From Azophilus sp964348115 (GTDB lineage: Bacteria > Pseudomonadota > Gammaproteobacteria > Pseudomonadales > Azotimanducaceae): a stretch of DNA of 10,457 nucleotides. The stretch covers positions 1 through 10,457 of the forward strand of contig CAYGBY010000146.1 of NCBI GenBank assembly GCA_964348115.1, read 5' to 3'. A model generated the notes under the pieces. That model did not search any database. It had not been told where the DNA came from and saw only the letters and a program-made list of their open reading frames with translations. The position numbers and the translations under genes were made by a program. Below, piece after piece: positions 6,878 through 10,457 of this stretch; position 1 is the stretch's first letter, and the number at the start of each line of letters is the position of its first letter.

Positions 6878-8304
6878 GGGAACGCCTCAGTCTGCTGCTC
6901 GACGAAGGCAGCTTCGAGGAGTGGGATCGTTTCGTTGAGCACCGCAACAGCGACTTCGGCATGGCGGACCAGAAGATTCCGGGTGACGGCGTGGTGACCG
7001 GGTACGGCGCCATCAACGGCCGCCTCGTCTTCGTGTTCAGCCAGGACTTCACCGTTTTCGGCGGCGCCCTGTCCGAGGCGCACGCGGAGAAGATCTGCAA
7101 GGTCATGGATCAGGCCATGAAAGTGGGCGCCCCGGTCATCGGCCTGAATGACTCCGGCGGCGCCCGTATCCAGGAGGGGGTGGCCTCCTTGGGCGGCTAT
7201 GCGGAAATTTTCCAGCGCAATGTGCTCGCCTCCGGGGTAGTGCCGCAAATATCGGTCATCATGGGGCCCTGCGCCGGCGGCGCAGTCTATTCTCCCGCCA
7301 TGACGGACTTCATCTTCATGGTGCGGGATTCCGCCTACATGTTCGTCACGGGTCCGGACGTAGTGCGCACGGTGACCCACGAACAGGTCACCCCGGAGCA
7401 GCTTGGCGGCGCAGGGGTCCACACCCGCAAGTCCGGCGTGGCGGACTTGGCCATCGCCAATGACGTGGAGGCGCTGCTGCTGACCCGCCGCTTCTTCGAC
7501 TATCTGCCAGCCAACAACCGTGACCGCCCGCCCCGCTGGCCTACGGCGGATGCGGCCCATCGCGCCACTCCGGCCTTGGAGAGCCTAGTGCCGGCGGACC
7601 CGGCCAAACCCTACGACATCAGCGAAGCCATCATCGCCATCGCCGACGAGGGAGAATTCTTCGAGCTGCAGCCGGACTACGCCAGGAACATCGTCATCGG
7701 CTTCATCCGCCTGCAGGGTTCGACCATTGGCGTGGTGGCCAATCAGCCCATGGTGCTGGCCGGCTGCCTGGACATAGACTCATCCAAGAAGGGGGCGCGC
7801 TTCGTGCGCTTCTGCGACGCCTTCAACATTCCCATCCTCACCTTGGTGGATGTGCCCGGCTTCATGCCCGGCACCGCCCAGGAGTACGGCGGCATCATCA
7901 AGAACGGCGCCAAGCTGCTGTACGCCTATGCGGAATGCACCGTGCCCAAGGTGACCCTTATCACCCGCAAGGCCTATGGCGGGGCTTATGACGTGATGGC
8001 ATCGAAACATCTGCGGGGCGATGTCAACCTGGCTTGGCCGAGCGCGGAGATCGCCGTCATGGGCGCCAAGGGAGCGGTTGAGATCATCTTCCGCAAAGAC
8101 AAGAACGACGAACAACTGATTCAGGCGCGCACGCAGGAGTACCAGGACAAGTTCGCCAACCCCTTCATCGCCGCCAGCCGCGGCTATGTGGATGACATCA
8201 TCCGCCCCGACGCCAGCAGGGTGCGCATATGCAGGTCCTTCGCCATGCTGCGGGACAAGCAGCTTGACAACCCCTGGCGCAAACACGGCAACATCCCACT
8301 CTAG
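6772..8304 (+). CDS. pccB: Propionyl-CoA carboxylase-type carboxyltransferase (beta) subunit
   Basis: This subunit moves the carboxyl group from biotin on PccA to an acyl-CoA, most likely propionyl-CoA, giving methylmalonyl-CoA. From ATG 6772 it has 510 residues, the usual PccB length, with GGGGA seven bases upstream; GTG 6754 would add six residues without a better ribosome site. It has two crotonase-like carboxyltransferase halves. The N-terminal half has GGARIQEGV (129-137) and MGPCAGGAVYSPAMTDF (from 164), which form the first oxyanion-type site. The C-terminal half has GFMPGTAQEYGG (from 363) and RKAYGGAYDVMASKHL. Asp407 in GGAYDVM corresponds to the residue (Asp422 in Streptomyces PccB) known to favour propionyl-CoA over acetyl-CoA. 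Methylcrotonyl- or geranyl-CoA carboxylase is less likely. pccA follows after 83 nt, so the two probably form one enzyme. Its first 35 codons are partly duplicated upstream. Confidence 0.95.
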   Translation: MQSNTTKLKAREQAALLGGGERRIAQQHAKGKLTARERLSLLLDEGSFEEWDRFVEHRNSDFGMADQKIPGDGVVTGYGAINGRLVFVFSQDFTVFGGALSEAHAEKICKVMDQAMKVGAPVIGLNDSGGARIQEGVASLGGYAEIFQRNVLASGVVPQISVIMGPCAGGAVYSPAMTDFIFMVRDSAYMFVTGPDVVRTVTHEQVTPEQLGGAGVHTRKSGVADLAIANDVEALLLTRRFFDYLPANNRDRPPRWPTADAAHRATPALESLVPADPAKPYDISEAIIAIADEGEFFELQPDYARNIVIGFIRLQGSTIGVVANQPMVLAGCLDIDSSKKGARFVRFCDAFNIPILTLVDVPGFMPGTAQEYGGIIKNGAKLLYAYAECTVPKVTLITRKAYGGAYDVMASKHLRGDVNLAWPSAEIAVMGAKGAVEIIFRKDKNDEQLIQARTQEYQDKFANPFIAASRGYVDDIIRPDASRVRICRSFAMLRDKQLDNPWRKHGNIPL

Positions 8305-8387
8305 CCGTCTGTCGGATTTAAGCAAGCGAAAAGTCGTAACTTAATGCCAGCCCGCGCATAGCGCTAAGCCCCTTGATGAGTCGCCGA

Positions 8388-10373
8388 ATGTTCAAGAAAA
8401 TACTGATCGCCAACCGTGGCGAAATCGCCTGCCGCATCATAAAGACCGCGCGAAGAATGGGCATTGCCACGGTGGCGGTGCATTCCGATGCGGACGCCGG
8501 CGCCCTGCATGTGCGCATGGCGGACGAAAGCCGCCGCATTGGCGGCGCCCCTTCCGCGGACAGCTACCTGCGCATGGACCGGCTGCTCGAAGCCGTGGCG
8601 GCCAGCGGGGCTGAAGCCGTGCATCCGGGTTACGGCTTCCTTTCCGAGAACGCCAAGTTCGCTGAGGCTTTGACGGCGGCCGGGGTGGTCTTCATCGGCC
8701 CCGGTCCCGCCGCCATCACCAGCATGGGGGACAAGATCACATCCAAGCGCATAGCGCAGGAGGCGGGCGTCAACATCATTCCCGGCCATGCGGACGTCAT
8801 TGAGGATGCTGACCATGCCGTGCGCATCGCCCGGGACATTGGCTACCCTGTAATGCTGAAGGCCAGCGCCGGCGGCGGCGGCAAGGGAATGCGGGTGGTG
8901 CATGACGACCGCCAGTGCCGTGATGGCTTCCAGCGGGCCGCCAACGAAGCCCAGTCCAGCTTCGGCGATGGCCGGGTGTTTGCGGAGAAGTTCATAGAAC
9001 AGCCGCGCCACATTGAAATTCAGATCATCGCGGATGGGCACGGCAACATCGTGCACTTGGGCGAGCGCGAATGCTCCATACAAAGACGCCATCAGAAGGT
9101 CATCGAGGAATCTCCGTCGCCGTTCATCGACGCTGACACCCGTGCGGCCATGGGCGCCCAGGCCATCGCCTTGGCCAGGGCCGTGGACTATGTCTCCGCC
9201 GGCACCGTGGAATTCATCGTCGATGCGGCGCGCAACTTCTACTTTCTGGAGATGAACACGCGCCTGCAGGTGGAGCACCCCATCACGGAGATGGTCACCG
9301 GACAGGACTTGGTCGAGATCATGCTGCGCGTGGCGGCCGGAGAGCCCTTGCCATTGGCGCAGGATGGCTTGGTGCAGAACGGCTGGGCCTTGGAGGCGCG
9401 GGTGTATGCCGAGGATCCCCTGCGCGATTTCCTGCCCTCCATCGGCCGTTTGACCCGCTATCAGCCGCCGCCGGAAAGCGCCGGGGTGCGGGTGGACACC
9501 GGCATCGAGGCGGGCAGTGAAGTTTCCATGTTCTACGACCCCATGATCGCCAAGCTGGTGACCCATGGCGATACGCGGGATGCGGCCATCGGCGCCATGC
9601 GCGACGCCCTGGACGCCTACCTCATCCGCGGCGTCAACCACAACGCCAGTTTTCTGAATGCGGTGGTTGGCCATGAAAGGTTTCGCGCCGGGCGGCTGAC
9701 CACAAATTTCATCGCGGAGGAGTTTGCCGGCGGCTTCCAAGCTGATGACCTTAGCCGCCTGGACACCGCTACCCTCATCGTCAGCGCCGCCTCCGTGCAT
9801 TGGCTGCGCAGCCAAAGGGCGGCGCAGATCAGCGGCCAAACCAGACGCTTCAGCTACCAAGTGGGTGCGGACTGGGTGGTGATCCTAAACAAGGCGCACC
9901 ATCCCGCCAAAGTGTTTGCCGATGGAGGCAACCTGCAGGTGCTATGCAACGGCGCGAGCCATCTTGTGGAGACGGACTGGCGCCCCGGCGACGCCATCTT
10001 CCAGGCGAACATCGACGGCGCCAAGGTGCTGGTGCAAGTGGATGATGAAGGCGCCGCGCTGCGGCTGCGTCACCGAGGCGTGGAGGCCAGTGCGCTGGTG
10101 TTGAGCGTTCGAGGCGCCGAACTGAACGCCCACATGATCGAGAAGACGCCGCCGGATCTCAGCCGCTTTCTGCTTTCGCCCATGCCGGGGCTTTTGGTGC
10201 GCTTGTCCGTAAAGGCCGGCGACGAAGCCAAAGCGGGCGAGGAACTTGCCGTGGTGGAAGCCATGAAAATGGAGAACAGCCTGTGCGCCGCGGATGACGT
10301 GGTGGTCAAGGCGCTGTTGGCGGCCGAAGGCGAGAGCCTGGAGGTCGATCAGCCGATTCTCGAGTTCGAATGA
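8388..10373 (+). CDS. pccA: Propionyl-CoA carboxylase-type biotin carboxylase/biotin carrier (alpha) subunit
   Basis: This subunit uses ATP to carboxylate its own biotin with bicarbonate. I choose ATG 8388, giving MFKKILIANRGEIACRII, the usual family start, and 661 residues; ATG 8376 would add four residues, and no strong ribosome site separates the two. The biotin carboxylase domain (about 1-450) has HPGYGFLSEN, the glycine-rich ATP loop KASAGGGGKGM (158-168), QRRHQK (232-237) and the metal and catalytic motif EMNTRLQVEHP (288-298). A BT-type linker region that docks on PccB follows (about 470-585). The C-terminal carrier domain has MPG and VVEAMKMENS with Lys627 as the biotinylated residue, 34 residues from the end, as is normal. 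The 83-nt gap from pccB is more AT-rich than its surroundings but shows no clear promoter or terminator. No terminator is seen in the 38 nt after the stop. Confidence 0.96.
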   Translation: MFKKILIANRGEIACRIIKTARRMGIATVAVHSDADAGALHVRMADESRRIGGAPSADSYLRMDRLLEAVAASGAEAVHPGYGFLSENAKFAEALTAAGVVFIGPGPAAITSMGDKITSKRIAQEAGVNIIPGHADVIEDADHAVRIARDIGYPVMLKASAGGGGKGMRVVHDDRQCRDGFQRAANEAQSSFGDGRVFAEKFIEQPRHIEIQIIADGHGNIVHLGERECSIQRRHQKVIEESPSPFIDADTRAAMGAQAIALARAVDYVSAGTVEFIVDAARNFYFLEMNTRLQVEHPITEMVTGQDLVEIMLRVAAGEPLPLAQDGLVQNGWALEARVYAEDPLRDFLPSIGRLTRYQPPPESAGVRVDTGIEAGSEVSMFYDPMIAKLVTHGDTRDAAIGAMRDALDAYLIRGVNHNASFLNAVVGHERFRAGRLTTNFIAEEFAGGFQADDLSRLDTATLIVSAASVHWLRSQRAAQISGQTRRFSYQVGADWVVILNKAHHPAKVFADGGNLQVLCNGASHLVETDWRPGDAIFQANIDGAKVLVQVDDEGAALRLRHRGVEASALVLSVRGAELNAHMIEKTPPDLSRFLLSPMPGLLVRLSVKAGDEAKAGEELAVVEAMKMENSLCAADDVVVKALLAAEGESLEVDQPILEFE

Positions 10374-10411
10374 AACTGGCGTGAAGGCCGTTTCCCGCGC
10401 CCTTGCCGCTA

Positions 10412-10457
10412 GGGAACCTCTGAACAAGTCGCGTTCGCCCAGCGCCCCGCTATTTGC
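10412..10457 (-). repeat. Right arm of the 46-bp inverted repeat, cut by the window end
   Basis: This is the reverse complement of 89-134 with a single mismatch, so the two copies face each other across about 10.3 kb and the four genes lie between them. It begins 38 nt after the pccA stop codon and is still matching at the last base of the window, so it very probably continues further. The intervening bases 10374-10411 hold no clear terminator. Confidence 0.9.

Noticed and set aside
8305..8387. Possible separate promoter for pccA in the more AT-rich gap after pccB
   Set aside because: No pair of -35 and -10 boxes with proper spacing is convincing, and only a short GCGC/GCGC inverted repeat at 8354-8364 is present.
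8364..9860. Long minus-strand open frame of 498 codons opposite pccA, and similar ones opposite gltB, gltD and pccB
   Set aside because: They lie entirely across well-recognised genes with conserved motifs and show the composition expected of antisense shadows in GC-rich DNA.

Overview
The window is GC-rich (well over 60% by eye) and carries four large genes, all on the + strand and in two enzyme pairs: gltB-gltD (the two subunits of NADPH-type glutamate synthase) followed by pccB-pccA (the carboxyltransferase and biotin-carrying subunits of a propionyl-CoA carboxylase-type enzyme). Protein style and gene order suggest a proteobacterium. I cannot fix the class from sequence alone, and I see no tRNA, rRNA, CRISPR array, transposase or phage gene.

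Layout. Positions 1-134 lie outside any recognisable gene and contain one arm (89-134) of an inverted repeat; the other arm is at the very end (10412-10457). Between the left arm and gltB is a strong intrinsic-terminator-shaped hairpin with a T run (212-252), about 54 nt before the gltB start. gltB is 306-4877. A 232-bp spacer (4878-5109) holds a 35-bp direct repeat with a hairpin between its copies, and a doubtful 77-codon reading frame that joins gltB and gltD through two TAGTG stop/start overlaps. gltD runs from a GTG at 5110 to 6573. Between gltD and pccB is the scar of an old tandem duplication of the gltD-3'/pccB-5' junction, which leaves a chimeric 49-codon frame (6608-6757). pccB (6772-8304) and pccA (8388-10373) are separated by 83 nt. 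After pccA only 38 nt remain before the terminal repeat.

Function. GltB and GltD together turn 2-oxoglutarate plus glutamine into two glutamates at the expense of NADPH, the second half of the GS-GOGAT ammonium-assimilation route. PccA loads CO2 on its biotin and PccB transfers it to an acyl-CoA, most likely propionyl-CoA, giving methylmalonyl-CoA, which usually enters the TCA cycle as succinyl-CoA. All four proteins look intact, with the key catalytic and cofactor residues present. The enzymes are ordinary; the unusual content lies between and around the genes: flanking inverted repeats, a hairpin in the gltB leader, a repeat-bearing gltB-gltD spacer, and the duplicated gene junction.
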